Source: Geobacter sp. (GTDB taxonomy: Bacteria; Desulfobacterota; Desulfuromonadia; Geobacterales; Pseudopelobacteraceae). From it: a DNA stretch of 64,000 nt. Under the pieces are notes generated by a model. The model was not told the origin of the DNA, searched no databases, and was given only the letters and a program-made list of their open reading frames with translations. The stretch is taken from the NCBI GenBank assembly GCA_009684515.1, contig WKKS01000001.1, forward strand, positions 620,001 to 684,000. Direction: 5' to 3'. Shown in pieces: positions 42,023 to 51,047 of this stretch. The position numbers and the translations under genes were made by a program. Position 1 is the stretch's first letter, and every line of letters starts with the position of its first letter.

Positions 42023-43081
42023 CTAGTGAGACTCAATCAGTCTGGTCGGAGCGACATCCCCGATCGACAGTTCAAGCAACATTCTCCTGGTCAAAAAATC
42101 TTCAACCTCTTTCAGCGTGGCGGAGCTAAACGGCACATTGTCCAGTTTGCCTCCTGCCATCATGCCGTGCCCGCCAGCCGTCCCTTTTCCCGCCACCAGC
42201 CTCTTAATTATCTCACCAGCATTAAGGAGTGCATCGGTGGTGCGAATAGAGAGAATCATTTCATTGTTGTAATGCCCCATGCTCAGCACGATCTCGATAC
42301 CCTCCAGCCTGATCAGATAATCGGCAATTTCCGAAACAACTTCGGGAAAGCAGATCGCCTGCAGGTTCACAACCAAAAGCTTCCCGTAAATAGTCGTGTT
42401 TTCAACACCGCTGTGAATTGTCCGGAAGTGCTCCACCGGTAATTTGGGGTGGCTGATTTCATTCAATAGCCGCTTGTTAGCAACGGGAAAGAGACGAAGA
42501 TATGCATTCCGATCAGGCTGGTTGGCCTCGCGCCCCAAATCCTGGGTTTCGGATTTGATGGCGTAGAAAAGTGCAGTTGCCAGTTTGGTTCCGATCTGAA
42601 TATTTTGCGCCACGAGATATTCATACAGGATGGTGGCAGTGACACCGTAATCATCACGCACATCCACCCAGCGACAGCTTTTGGTCGCTTCGCGCAGCGG
42701 ATGATGATCTATGACAATATCCACACGGCAATCGTCCGGAAGCGAGTTATTGCCTGTCCCTGGTTGCGTATCAAGCATGCATACCACGCTGAACTCGTCC
42801 AGATCGACCAATTCGAGAGGGGTGAGCGTAATTTCCAGCTCTTTTGCCATGGCAATATTCTCGCTGCGACCGATCATGCCGGAAAAGGCGATGACAGCGT
42901 CCCTGCTCAGCTTCATGGCCAGCAGGTGGCGTAGCGCCATGGCCGATGCCAGACAATCCGGATCCGGATTATCATGGATGATGATAATTGCTTTCCCCTT
43001 ACCTCGTAACCATTCCAGCATCTCATCAGAATGTACTTTCGAGTGCCGGAGGTTCTCCTGAACGAGATTATCTGAAGTCAT
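42023..43081 (-). CDS. DHH-family phosphoesterase
   Basis: A 352-residue DHH/DHHA1 protein. Motifs are IIIHDNPDPDC, VCMLDTQPG and DIVIDHHPL (the DHH site for two Mn ions), with a C-terminal GTAGGHGMMAGG of DHHA1. Such proteins cut short RNA, cyclic dinucleotide products (pApA) or polyphosphate-like bonds; the layout is near NrnA/Orn-like and c-di-AMP phosphodiesterases. A CdaA is encoded at 50 kb, so pApA or c-di-AMP is a possible substrate, by inference. The start MTSDN at 43081 is preferred because GGGTAACC lies upstream. Confidence 0.85.
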   Translation of the reverse strand: MTSDNLVQENLRHSKVHSDEMLEWLRGKGKAIIIIHDNPDPDCLASAMALRHLLAMKLSRDAVIAFSGMIGRSENIAMAKELEITLTPLELVDLDEFSVVCMLDTQPGTGNNSLPDDCRVDIVIDHHPLREATKSCRWVDVRDDYGVTATILYEYLVAQNIQIGTKLATALFYAIKSETQDLGREANQPDRNAYLRLFPVANKRLLNEISHPKLPVEHFRTIHSGVENTTIYGKLLVVNLQAICFPEVVSEIADYLIRLEGIEIVLSMGHYNNEMILSIRTTDALLNAGEIIKRLVAGKGTAGGHGMMAGGKLDNVPFSSATLKEVEDFLTRRMLLELSIGDVAPTRLIESH

Positions 43082-43160
43082 GAGGTTACCCTTTAAACGT
43101 ATTGGCACAGATGATAACGTAACTATCATACCAAACCTGTGGCAATTTTCTGGTTTAATG

Positions 43161-43188
43161 TTAAAAGGCGGCCATTTCGGCCGCCTTT
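43161..43188 (-). terminator. Terminator near the DHH and glyoxalase genes
   Basis: AAAGGCGGCC and GGCCGCCTTT (43164-43173 and 43179-43188) with T's after it on the minus strand, closing the glyoxalase-like gene upstream. Confidence 0.7.
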
Positions 43189-43205
43189 GTTACCACTCCC
43201 GCTGC

Positions 43206-43580
43206 CTACTCAACGGGTTTCATATATGCGGGGTTCATCTGCCAAAGCGCCAATGTGGCCCCGGTTGGATCGGTGATGACACTGAACCAGCCAACGCCAG
43301 GGATTTCGGTGACCTCTTTGCAGATTTTCGCCCCGAGGGTTCTGGCCTTCTCTGTGGCGATGACCGCATCGTCAACGGCGACATAAGCCAACCAGGATGA
43401 GGGTGAATCGGGCTGAACGGTTTTCATCATGCCGCCTCCGGTTCCTTCCCCCACATTAATCATCGTATAGTCCATCCCCGGTATGTCCTCCAGCTTCCAA
43501 TCGAACAGCCCGGTATAAAACGCCTTGGCTTTGGCCAGATCTGTGGTCATCAACTCTACATGCACGAACGGATTTGCCAT
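43206..43580 (-). CDS. Glyoxalase/VOC-fold protein
   Basis: A 124-residue vicinal-oxygen-chelate protein with two beta-alpha-beta repeats: FVHVELMTTDLAKAKAFYTGLFDW, then GWFSVITDPTGATLALWQ near the end. The metal ligands of classic glyoxalase I are only partly visible (His7, Glu9), so the reaction cannot be told. AAAGGAG gives the ATG at 43580. A single gene. Confidence 0.83.
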   Translation of the reverse strand: MANPFVHVELMTTDLAKAKAFYTGLFDWKLEDIPGMDYTMINVGEGTGGGMMKTVQPDSPSSWLAYVAVDDAVIATEKARTLGAKICKEVTEIPGVGWFSVITDPTGATLALWQMNPAYMKPVE

Positions 43581-43799
43581 GACACGCTCTCCTTTATGAC
43601 TGTATTGGTGCAACATGGGTACATTATACACCGTAATTTGATATTTGACCGTCTGGTATTTTTGGAAAGATCATTGGAGATGCGATATATTTCAACCGTT
43701 TGGTGATGGATATCCTACGCTTGTTAGTGTATAAAATGGGGCGTGATTCCGGACAACATTCGCCCCCAACACACACTAACCATACTGGAGTACAACAAA

Positions 43800-44015
43800 A
43801 TGAAAGTCGATTTGAACCTTCTTAAAAACGTGATAAGCAAGAGGACCGCAGAAATAGAAAGAAGCGTTGCGGGAACCGGTTATCTGGTAAAAACGGTCAT
43901 GGGAGTCGGCACTTTTTTGCTGGATAACGAAGGAGAAGTCGATCTGCTCTCTGCCAAACAAAAGGTTACTTTCGAAAAGTTTCTTCTGCCGCTGCTGAAT
44001 ACCCCCCGCCGCTAA
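43800..44015 (+). CDS. Small hypothetical protein
   Basis: A 71-residue soluble protein (MKVDLNLLKNVISKR..., ending LLNTPRR). The ATG at 43800 is the best start, though an A/T-rich open frame runs upstream. There is no strong ribosome site. It lies in a gap between the glyoxalase-like gene and uraA. I do not recognise a family. Confidence 0.45.
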   Translation: MKVDLNLLKNVISKRTAEIERSVAGTGYLVKTVMGVGTFLLDNEGEVDLLSAKQKVTFEKFLLPLLNTPRR

Positions 44016-44084
44016 CCGAGCAGTTTCAGATATGTGACCTTTCAAGTTCTTGCTTAGTGCCACTTTGCAGGATAAAGGCCGTGC

Positions 44085-45335
44085 TCATTCACGGCATTCA
44101 GTGATCTGCTTCTCGATTTCTCCGGCCGGAAGAATCTGATTAAGCAGCACGGCCAGAACCCCGCAGAGACTTATTCCCTGAAGAGTAAAGCTTCCGATTG
44201 TCACCCCCAGCCCACCGATGCCGGTTACCAGTGTGACGGAAACCAGGCACAGGTTGCGCGGCTTCATCAAGTCAACCTTGCCGTCAATAATAGTTTTCAG
44301 CCCGATTCCTGCGATGGAACCAAACAACAGGATCATAATACCGCCCATAACCGGCATCGGGATTGTCTGCAGAAGTGCGCCAAATTTCCCCACAAATGCC
44401 ATCAGAATAGCAAAACAGGCTGCCCAGGTCATAACGACCGGGTTGTAATTGCGGGTCAGCATGACAGCACCTGTTACTTCGCCGTAGGTAGTTACCGGCG
44501 GACCGCCAAACAGGCCGACAATATTGACCGCCAGTCCATCGCCAAGCAGGGTGCGGTGCAGGCCGGGACTCTCGGTGTAGTCGCGTCCGACCACAGACCC
44601 GATGGCAAGAATGCCCCCGACATGTTCGACAATCGGGGCGATGGCCACCGGAATCATGAAAAGGATTGCTGCCAGATTGAATTCAGGATGACCGAATTCC
44701 GGTATAGCCAACCAGGGAGCATTGATGACCTTGCTGAAGTCAACCAATCCCAGAAAAAGCGAGGTGCTGTAACCGACCGCGACGCCCACCAGAATCGGCA
44801 CAAGCTTGAGCAGGCCGCGGGCATGAATTGCGGTCAGCATGGTCGCGCTCAAGGATAGCGCAGCAACAATCAGTGCGGTTCCGTAAGGAATAACCTGAGT
44901 ATCTCCGGCCTTGCCGGTCGCCATACTGATAGCCACCTGGGCCAATCCCAAACCGATCACCATAACAACCGGCCCGATTACTACCGGCGGCAGGATGCGA
45001 TGAATGAATCCGACTCCGCGCCACTTGACCATTCCGGCGGCAACATAATAGAAAAAACTGGCAGCAGCCAGTGCGCCAAGTGTTGCCGGCATACCCCAGG
45101 TTTTGACTGAGTAGACCACTGGTGCGATAAAGGCGAATGATGATCCAAGATAAATCGGCACCTGACGTTTAGTACATATTTGGAAAACCAGAGTTCCGAT
45201 ACCGGCTCCCAGAAGAGCGAGACTGGGGTTGAGCCCGGTCAGTAATGGAACAAGTACCGTGGCTCCGAAAGCGACAAATAGAATCTGTGCACCGGATAAT
45301 GCGGTTCTCCAGACCGGCTCAGTGGCTATTGACAT
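44085..45335 (-). CDS. uraA: Uracil permease UraA
   Basis: A 416-residue nucleobase:cation symporter of the NAT/NCS2 family with about 14 transmembrane segments. The conserved transport motifs are PIVEHVGG, with the substrate-binding Glu and His, and PPVTTYGEVTGA with the second Glu. It takes up uracil with protons. It is 12 bases after upp on the same strand, so uptake and salvage are co-expressed. Confidence 0.94.
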   Translation of the reverse strand: MSIATEPVWRTALSGAQILFVAFGATVLVPLLTGLNPSLALLGAGIGTLVFQICTKRQVPIYLGSSFAFIAPVVYSVKTWGMPATLGALAAASFFYYVAAGMVKWRGVGFIHRILPPVVIGPVVMVIGLGLAQVAISMATGKAGDTQVIPYGTALIVAALSLSATMLTAIHARGLLKLVPILVGVAVGYSTSLFLGLVDFSKVINAPWLAIPEFGHPEFNLAAILFMIPVAIAPIVEHVGGILAIGSVVGRDYTESPGLHRTLLGDGLAVNIVGLFGGPPVTTYGEVTGAVMLTRNYNPVVMTWAACFAILMAFVGKFGALLQTIPMPVMGGIMILLFGSIAGIGLKTIIDGKVDLMKPRNLCLVSVTLVTGIGGLGVTIGSFTLQGISLCGVLAVLLNQILPAGEIEKQITECRE

Positions 45336-45347
45336 ATTGTGATACTC

Positions 45348-45974
45348 CTATTTTGTGCCGAATATTTTATCCCCGGCGTCGCCGAGGCCCGGTAGGATAT
45401 AGCCATGTTCATTGAGTTTCTGATCTATTGATGCAACATAGATTTCCACATCGGGATGGGCCTTGCTGATCCGTTCAAGCCCCTCCGGAACTGCAACCAG
45501 AAAGAGACCCTTGATCCGTCGGCAACCGGCCGCTTTCAGCATCTCGATAGTGGCCAGCAATGAACCTCCGGTGGCAAGCATCGGATCAATGATCAATGCG
45601 GTGCGCTCCTCCAGTCCGCTGGTAAGCTTCTCATAATAGGCGACCGGTTCCAGCGTCTCTTCGTTGCGATAAAGACCGACTACGCTGACCTTGGCACTGG
45701 GAATCATGTCGAGAACCCCGTCCATCATCCCCAAACCGGCACGCAGAATCGGTACTACAGTGATCTTTTTGCCTTTTATCTGCTGAACGGAGACCGGACC
45801 GGCCCAACCGGTGACAGTAATGGTTTCGGTTTCCAGATCCTTGGTCGCCTCGTAGGTCAGCAGACGAGCCACTTCGGAAGCCAACTCTCGAAACTGCTTG
45901 GTACTCTGATCAGCCTTGCGCATCAGACCCAGTTTGTGCTGGATCAAGGGATGCTTGACTTCGTAAACCGCCAC
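45348..45974 (-). CDS. upp: Uracil phosphoribosyltransferase Upp (GTG start)
   Basis: A 208-residue PRTase that turns uracil and PRPP into UMP. It has [13 protein letters not shown] and the PRPP loop [11 protein letters not shown], and ends in [11 protein letters not shown], the typical C-terminus. AAAGGAG places the GTG at 45974; the frame stays open upstream to 46031 but without a site. It forms an operon with uraA behind a promoter at 46018-46046. Confidence 0.96.
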   Translation of the reverse strand: MAVYEVKHPLIQHKLGLMRKADQSTKQFRELASEVARLLTYEATKDLETETITVTGWAGPVSVQQIKGKKITVVPILRAGLGMMDGVLDMIPSAKVSVVGLYRNEETLEPVAYYEKLTSGLEERTALIIDPMLATGGSLLATIEMLKAAGCRRIKGLFLVAVPEGLERISKAHPDVEIYVASIDQKLNEHGYILPGLGDAGDKIFGTK

Positions 45975-46017
45975 GATAGGACTCCTTTTATAACAAAAAG
46001 TTTGATAAAACCGAACA

Positions 46018-46046
46018 ACAATACAGATCAATCACATGCCGGTCAA
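46018..46046 (-). promoter_or_regulatory. Promoter of upp-uraA
   Basis: Minus-strand TTGACC (46041-46046), a 17-base spacer and TATTGT (46018-46023). Confidence 0.5.
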
Positions 46047-46261
46047 GTGCCTGAATTGCATTGAAGGTTCCTGATTAAGCAAGCCCGGAAAGCCAGCTGA
46101 TAACAGGCACATCTTTATTGCTGGCATCTGCCTTACAGGCTAATGCTTAAATACAATTTTGATAATGATGTTATATTATTAGCCGTTAAAATATTTCTCT
46201 TGGAATGATGTAAATATGTATGGTAGAAAGGAAAGGATATTCAAACAACAGGAGGTCGCAG

Positions 46262-46696
46262 GTGAAAAAAACAGCATTAGTTCTTCTCGTTATTGCCGCT
46301 CTCGCCATTACCGGATGTAAAGACAAGCCGAAAACTGAAGCTCCGGTCGCTGCTCCACAGCAGGGCCAGATGCCAGCCAACCACCCAGGTGGCCAGATGC
46401 CAGCAGGTCAGGCAGGCGGTGATCCACACGCAGGCATGAAAGCTCAGGAAATCCCTGCCGGTGCAGGCAAAAAAGCGAAGGTTGTCCAGACCATGAATTC
46501 CGGTGGTTATACTTATGTTGAAGCTGCTGACGACAAAGGCCAGAAGCTTTGGCTGGCACTGCCTGAAATCAAGGTAGCTGTTGGCGACAACATTGAGTAC
46601 CCCGAAACTCCGGCTTTGGCAAACTTCCAAAGCAAGACTCTCAACAAAACTTTCGAAAAGATTTCCTTCATTCCTGGCATCAGGATTGTGAAGTAA
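46262..46696 (+). CDS. NrfJ-like lipoprotein (GTG start)
   Basis: A 144-residue lipoprotein: signal peptide with lipobox AITGC, a Pro/Gln/Gly/Ala/His-rich linker (GQMPANHPGGQMPAG) to about residue 60, then a small beta domain (VVQTMNSGGYTYVEA..., KLWLALPEIKVAVGDNIEYP). I match the domain to NrfJ-like proteins found with nitrite reductase and other redox genes. AGGAGG gives the GTG at 46262. It stands alone, with a strong terminator after it. The linker could bind metal by its His residues. Confidence 0.78.
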   Translation: MKKTALVLLVIAALAITGCKDKPKTEAPVAAPQQGQMPANHPGGQMPAGQAGGDPHAGMKAQEIPAGAGKKAKVVQTMNSGGYTYVEAADDKGQKLWLALPEIKVAVGDNIEYPETPALANFQSKTLNKTFEKISFIPGIRIVK

Positions 46697-46720
46697 TCCT
46701 CCGAAAAAGAGCAGCATCAG

Positions 46721-46752
46721 ACGGGGCCATGCAGTTATGGCCCCGTTTTTTT
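46721..46752 (+). terminator. Terminator after the NrfJ-like gene
   Basis: ACGGGGCCAT with ATGGCCCCGT around GCAGTT, then TTTTTT. It covers the stop codon of the opposite radical SAM gene. Confidence 0.88.
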
Positions 46753-48288
46753 ATGTCTAAGCTGCTGCAGAGTTTGTGCATGCTTAGGAACCAACTTAAT
46801 TACAGCCCTGAAACAGTCCAGTGCCCGATCAACATCCCCGGTTTCCTGACACAACTCACCGAGTAGAAACCACCCCCAGGGATTTTCGGGTTGCCGCACA
46901 GTAATTTCCATGAATTCTTTTTCAGCGACTTTGTATTTTCCTCTCTGACGATACCACTCTCCCGCCAGCACGTTGGTTGTGTAGCAATAGCCAAGTCGTG
47001 TTTTTTGCCGGGTGAAGCGCCCCGAATCTTCCAGATGACTACCGGATAGTTCTGACAGGAGTTTTTTGGCAGAACTGCCATTTTGCTTGCTTACATAAAG
47101 AGCATTCTTATCGGTTGCAGCAAAGATATCCTTGCTCGTGATGCCAGATAATACTGCATCTGAATGCAAACGGGTTCCAGGGTAGAATGCCAACGGAGAA
47201 ACGTAGCCGTCATCAGGATGAATACGTCTTATCAACTCCACGGTTTGCTGCAGATCCTCTGCCGTTTCACCCGGCACATCGCTGATAAGATAAATGGAAA
47301 GATTAATTCCGATATCCCGGATTTGCAGGCAGGCCTGTTCAATCTGTGCGGGATCGATTGTTTTACCGAGCTGCTTTAGTATGCGCGGAGAACCTGATTC
47401 CACGCCCAGCTGAATGCATTCGCAGCCTGCCCGTTTCATCATCACAAGCAACTCTTCGTCTATTGCATTAACGCGTGACTGACAGTTCCAGAGTATGTTT
47501 GCATTTTGTTCAATCAGTAGTGTACAGAATTCGACGGCTCTGTTTCGATCGGCGGTAAATGTATCGTCACGAATAGAAAAATAGATCAGACCATAATGTC
47601 GGCGGACAAACTGAATTTCATCCACAATATTCTGAGGGGATCTAAAACGGACCTTTCTGCCCCAAAACGCAGGAGAACTGCAAAAGTGGCAGGCTGATGG
47701 GCACCCTCTGGCTGTAACAATAAACTCCGGTTGTAATTGAATATCTAATCCGATGGAACGATCAAAATATCTGGCAGGCTGCGGAAGATCATCCAGGCGG
47801 GATATGGGCATGCGGGGGGCATTAACTGTAACCGCATCGTCCTGACGGAATGCCAGACCGCCACAACTCCTCCAGTCCGTGCCATTGGCAAGATGTCCCA
47901 CCAACTCGAGTAGTGATTGTTCGGCTTCGCCCCGAATAACCACGTCGACCGGTGAACCGTCCACCAGTATATCTTCATAACAGAAGGTAGCATGACCACC
48001 CCCCATGACAATAATACTTGATGGAAATAGCCGACGACATCTGGCGGCCAGCTCCAGAGAGATATGGCGATTGTGTGTCCACTGGGAGATACCGATCAGT
48101 TCCGGCTTTTGCCTTAACAACTCTCGCTCAATACGCGCTCGGGACCACCCCGAGAAATTGGCAAGCACACAATCATAACCGGCTTCAATTAAGCACGCAT
48201 GCAGATAGCACAATCCTGTGGGCACAAGACTGATATAGGGATCGTTGCGGCTTTGTTCCCCGGACATATAGACCAGAAGGATTTTCAT
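46735..48288 (-). CDS. B12-binding radical SAM protein with TPR tail
   Basis: A 517-residue protein. Residues 1-140 are a cobalamin-binding-type domain (MKILLVYMSG, IVMGGGHATF). The radical SAM domain has CPSACHFCSS (C-x3-C-x2-C), and further on IQLGVESGSPRILKQLGK. The last ~100 residues are TPR helices (GKYKVAEKEFMEIT, WGWFLLGELCQETGDVDRALDCFRAV). The family often modifies lipids, sugars or peptides; the TPR suggests a protein partner. Substrate unknown. Confidence 0.85.
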   Translation of the reverse strand: MKILLVYMSGEQSRNDPYISLVPTGLCYLHACLIEAGYDCVLANFSGWSRARIERELLRQKPELIGISQWTHNRHISLELAARCRRLFPSSIIVMGGGHATFCYEDILVDGSPVDVVIRGEAEQSLLELVGHLANGTDWRSCGGLAFRQDDAVTVNAPRMPISRLDDLPQPARYFDRSIGLDIQLQPEFIVTARGCPSACHFCSSPAFWGRKVRFRSPQNIVDEIQFVRRHYGLIYFSIRDDTFTADRNRAVEFCTLLIEQNANILWNCQSRVNAIDEELLVMMKRAGCECIQLGVESGSPRILKQLGKTIDPAQIEQACLQIRDIGINLSIYLISDVPGETAEDLQQTVELIRRIHPDDGYVSPLAFYPGTRLHSDAVLSGITSKDIFAATDKNALYVSKQNGSSAKKLLSELSGSHLEDSGRFTRQKTRLGYCYTTNVLAGEWYRQRGKYKVAEKEFMEITVRQPENPWGWFLLGELCQETGDVDRALDCFRAVIKLVPKHAQTLQQLRHKKTGP

Positions 48289-48291
48289 GGC

Positions 48292-48321
48292 GAAAAAAAA
48301 TCCGGGTCAGTTGACCCGGAT
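48292..48321 (-). terminator. Terminator after the NlpC/P60 gene
   Basis: ATCCGGGTCA with TGACCCGGAT around a 2-base loop, followed on the minus strand by eight T's. Confidence 0.88.
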
Positions 48322-48348
48322 GAATTTACGGTTATTTGTAGCAACTGA

Positions 48349-49389
48349 CTATTTTTCAATGTTAAAAGACACTCCAAGAGTTTCGTTGTCAATCATATCG
48401 GTTTCGTTATCCTCTTCAATTCCCTGGAGAAGGTCATTAAAATCGATCGAATCCGAGCTTGTGTTTGTCATGCGGCGTGCGCCCAGATAGCGGGACAGGT
48501 AATAGGGAGTGTCCATGGACGAGATAACAACACGGTGCTCTCTCGAAGATGCATGAATCATTTTTCGGTCACCCAGGTAAATTCCGACATGTGACGGAAA
48601 ACGTGCGTATGTCTGAAAAAACACCAGGTCTCCCTTTTTCAGATCACCTCGCGCAACTTCATTGCCGACATAGAATTGCTCCCTGGCAGTGCGGGGCAAT
48701 TTAACACTCTGCTCACGAAAAACCTGTTGCGTAAAGCTTGAACAGTCGAGGGAATTACGACTGGTTCCGCCAAAACGATAGCGGGCGCCCAGAAAACTGT
48801 AAGCAGATTTTTTAATATTGCTGATAGCCTGACTGGCTTCAAGGTTTTTTGCAAGATCAACCGGACGGTCCGAATCCAAATCTGTCAACTCCGCCAGAGT
48901 ATCACTCATTTCCTGCTCACTGAGAAGGTCCCTGTTAACAAGCTGCAGCCTGTTAGTAGTGGCAACTGCTGCCTGTGCTTCCGGCTTGGGAGAAGTGGAC
49001 ACCAGCGCCAGGACCTGGCCAGGCTTGACTTTATTTCCATGCAGACCGTTAAGTGTGCGTAGTGTGGCTAACTTGATTCCGGTTTTTCTGGCAATTTTCG
49101 GGAGAGTATCGCCCTTGGCCACTTTATAGGATTCCTGGTGTGCGGAAGAACTTGACTTTTTCAGCTTCGCATCGGCATGCGAAGGAATTATGATACGAGT
49201 GCCTTTATCTATGTGCGTTGCTGTAAGATTATTGACGGATTTTAGCTCATCCACTGAAACATGATATTTGCGAGCTATTGAATGCAGGGATTCGCTTTTG
49301 CGGACCACATGAGATTTTGACGCAAGGACCAACTGAGGCAGGGCCAAGAGCATAAGGCTGGTCACAAGTGCGATACGAATATGTGCCAT
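48349..49389 (-). CDS. Secreted LysM-NlpC/P60 cell-wall hydrolase
   Basis: A 346-residue protein with signal peptide (about 1-22). Two LysM peptidoglycan-binding repeats follow (HVVRKSESLHSIARKY, YKVAKGDTLPKIARKT). The C-terminal NlpC/P60 domain has the catalytic Cys in NSLDCSSFTQ and His in PSHVGIYLG, with a later HASSREH. It is an endopeptidase expected to cut stem-peptide bonds in peptidoglycan. GGAGGG places the ATG at 49389; the upstream open frame is not coding. Confidence 0.92.
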   Translation of the reverse strand: MAHIRIALVTSLMLLALPQLVLASKSHVVRKSESLHSIARKYHVSVDELKSVNNLTATHIDKGTRIIIPSHADAKLKKSSSSAHQESYKVAKGDTLPKIARKTGIKLATLRTLNGLHGNKVKPGQVLALVSTSPKPEAQAAVATTNRLQLVNRDLLSEQEMSDTLAELTDLDSDRPVDLAKNLEASQAISNIKKSAYSFLGARYRFGGTSRNSLDCSSFTQQVFREQSVKLPRTAREQFYVGNEVARGDLKKGDLVFFQTYARFPSHVGIYLGDRKMIHASSREHRVVISSMDTPYYLSRYLGARRMTNTSSDSIDFNDLLQGIEEDNETDMIDNETLGVSFNIEK

Positions 49390-49517
49390 CTTCCCTCCAA
49401 GTTGTTTTAGGATCATAAAAATTTCTCGAGCTTTATATAACATAAACGGGCCAGCGTCAATCTTAAATATTATTGCAGCGGCCATTTACGAAGCATAATA
49501 CGTGCCAATACAGCGTG

Positions 49518-50933
49518 TTAGCGACGTCTGGGGGATGGAACAAGCTTGATGGTGATCGGCAGATCCCTCAGCAATGTAACCCGCTTTGGAAGCTGTCGAA
49601 TATTTTTTTTATATTCGCTTCCTTTTTTCAGAAGGGAGGCATCTATATCTTCCGTTAAGACAGACTCAAGATCAGAAATGTGGCTGTACGGCCCTTCAAT
49701 ATCGACTGTAGCAGGTTCACAAACCACCTGCATTGAAGAAACGGCAGGAGCAAGCTTGCCTTTTAGAGATGCCTTGACAAGCACTCTCTTGCGTAGTTTT
49801 TTTTCCGCGGTAATGCGCACGGTTGTCGGAGAGATCGTAGTAATGCTCAAACCTGCCGGCAAATTGAAGTCCGAATTATGGATCCTGATATTTGTCTGCC
49901 CGTCTTTGACATCCGATGCGTCCAATTCAGCCGTCAGATCAATTTTAGATGGCGGCGGACTCAGGCTGGAGAGTGATTTGAGCTGCACATTCACTTCTTC
50001 CGGTGCAGTTTTCAGCAATATCAGCCCATCCGGAACCCCGTGAAATATAACCGGTGCAGTGACAGTAGTTATCTGCCCCTGACGAGTTGTAACAAGTGCC
50101 CAGAAAATGCACACTCCGAGCAGAACTGCCGCTTTTGGAAGCAGGTTTGCGAAGAATCTCTCACGAAAGGATACGCTGGGAGCCGGAACGTCATTACGAA
50201 GCAGGCCGTCAAGTGCCGAGATCAGCTCGGAGGTGGAGTTCATTACCTGTAACTGTTTGGATGATACAAGTGACACCTCGCCGCGTTCTTCCGATATGAC
50301 AACGATCACAGCATCGCAACACTCTGACAGCCCCAGTGCTGCACGATGACGAGTACCCAGGTTCTGCGGAATTTCCGGATCGACCGAAAGTGGCAGATGG
50401 CATGAGGCCAGTGCGATCCTCCCTCCCCTGATCAGGGCTGCGCCATCATGAAGCGGAGAGCCGTTATAAAAAATAGATTCCAGTATTTGAGGGGATATTT
50501 CGCAATCCAGGGACACGCCGTTAGAGACAAGGTCGTCAAGGGGGTCGTTACGCTGAAAGACGAGCAGTGCGCCGGTATGTCTGGAAGCCATTGCAAATAA
50601 GGTCTCAGCAACCTCCTGAAAGCGGCTGTGCTGACTGTCCCGTCGGCTGTCCAGAATGTGGCGCAACAGACTGAAACGATATAAGGCCTGTCGGATTTCG
50701 ACCTGAAACACTACGACCATCAAAACAATAAGGACAGTCCCCAACTCCTGGAGCACCCAACTGGTCATGTACAAATCCAGAAAGCGGGTGGCGAAATATA
50801 TAAGCGTGACCACGCCCAGCCCAAGCAGAACCTGGATGGCCCGCGTGCCACGGAACCAAGTGTATAACTGGTAAAGGAGAAAGGTCATGATCAGGATGTC
50901 GGCGATATCCTGTATGCGGATGGTGGGTGCCAC
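49518..50933 (-). CDS. cdaA: Diadenylate cyclase CdaA fused to a YbbR-like region
   Basis: A 471-residue protein (GTG start, AGGAG upstream). Residues 1-80 hold three transmembrane segments, and 100-250 are the DAC domain with both catalytic motifs, DGA (163-165) and RHR (195-197), which make c-di-AMP from ATP. After another hydrophobic segment (about 265-285), residues 290-471 look like YbbR repeats (VIFHGVPDGLILLKTAPEEVNVQLKSL...). In most bacteria CdaA and its regulator CdaR/YbbR are separate neighbouring genes; here they are one protein. It should produce c-di-AMP under control of its outside YbbR part. Confidence 0.88.
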   Translation of the reverse strand: MAPTIRIQDIADILIMTFLLYQLYTWFRGTRAIQVLLGLGVVTLIYFATRFLDLYMTSWVLQELGTVLIVLMVVVFQVEIRQALYRFSLLRHILDSRRDSQHSRFQEVAETLFAMASRHTGALLVFQRNDPLDDLVSNGVSLDCEISPQILESIFYNGSPLHDGAALIRGGRIALASCHLPLSVDPEIPQNLGTRHRAALGLSECCDAVIVVISEERGEVSLVSSKQLQVMNSTSELISALDGLLRNDVPAPSVSFRERFFANLLPKAAVLLGVCIFWALVTTRQGQITTVTAPVIFHGVPDGLILLKTAPEEVNVQLKSLSSLSPPPSKIDLTAELDASDVKDGQTNIRIHNSDFNLPAGLSITTISPTTVRITAEKKLRKRVLVKASLKGKLAPAVSSMQVVCEPATVDIEGPYSHISDLESVLTEDIDASLLKKGSEYKKNIRQLPKRVTLLRDLPITIKLVPSPRRR

Positions 50934-50997
50934 GGCGGCGATGCTCCTGGCGCAAGTTTGATTTTTGCTGGTTTATGTGAGTTGTAATGTGCTACAA

Positions 50998-51026
50998 GTG
51001 ACAGCGCATTTTATAGCACTTAAATA
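50998..51026 (+). promoter_or_regulatory. Promoter of ubiE
   Basis: GTGACA (50998-51003), a 17-base spacer and TAAATA (51021-51026), about 22 bases before the ATG. Confidence 0.45.
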
Positions 51027-51047
51027 ACTCAAAAGGTAGTAGAAACA

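Noticed and set aside
46024-46261. GEMM (c-di-GMP) riboswitch upstream of the NrfJ-like gene
   Set aside because: The conserved GGCAAACC and GACGCAAAGC pieces are absent here and in the other larger gaps.
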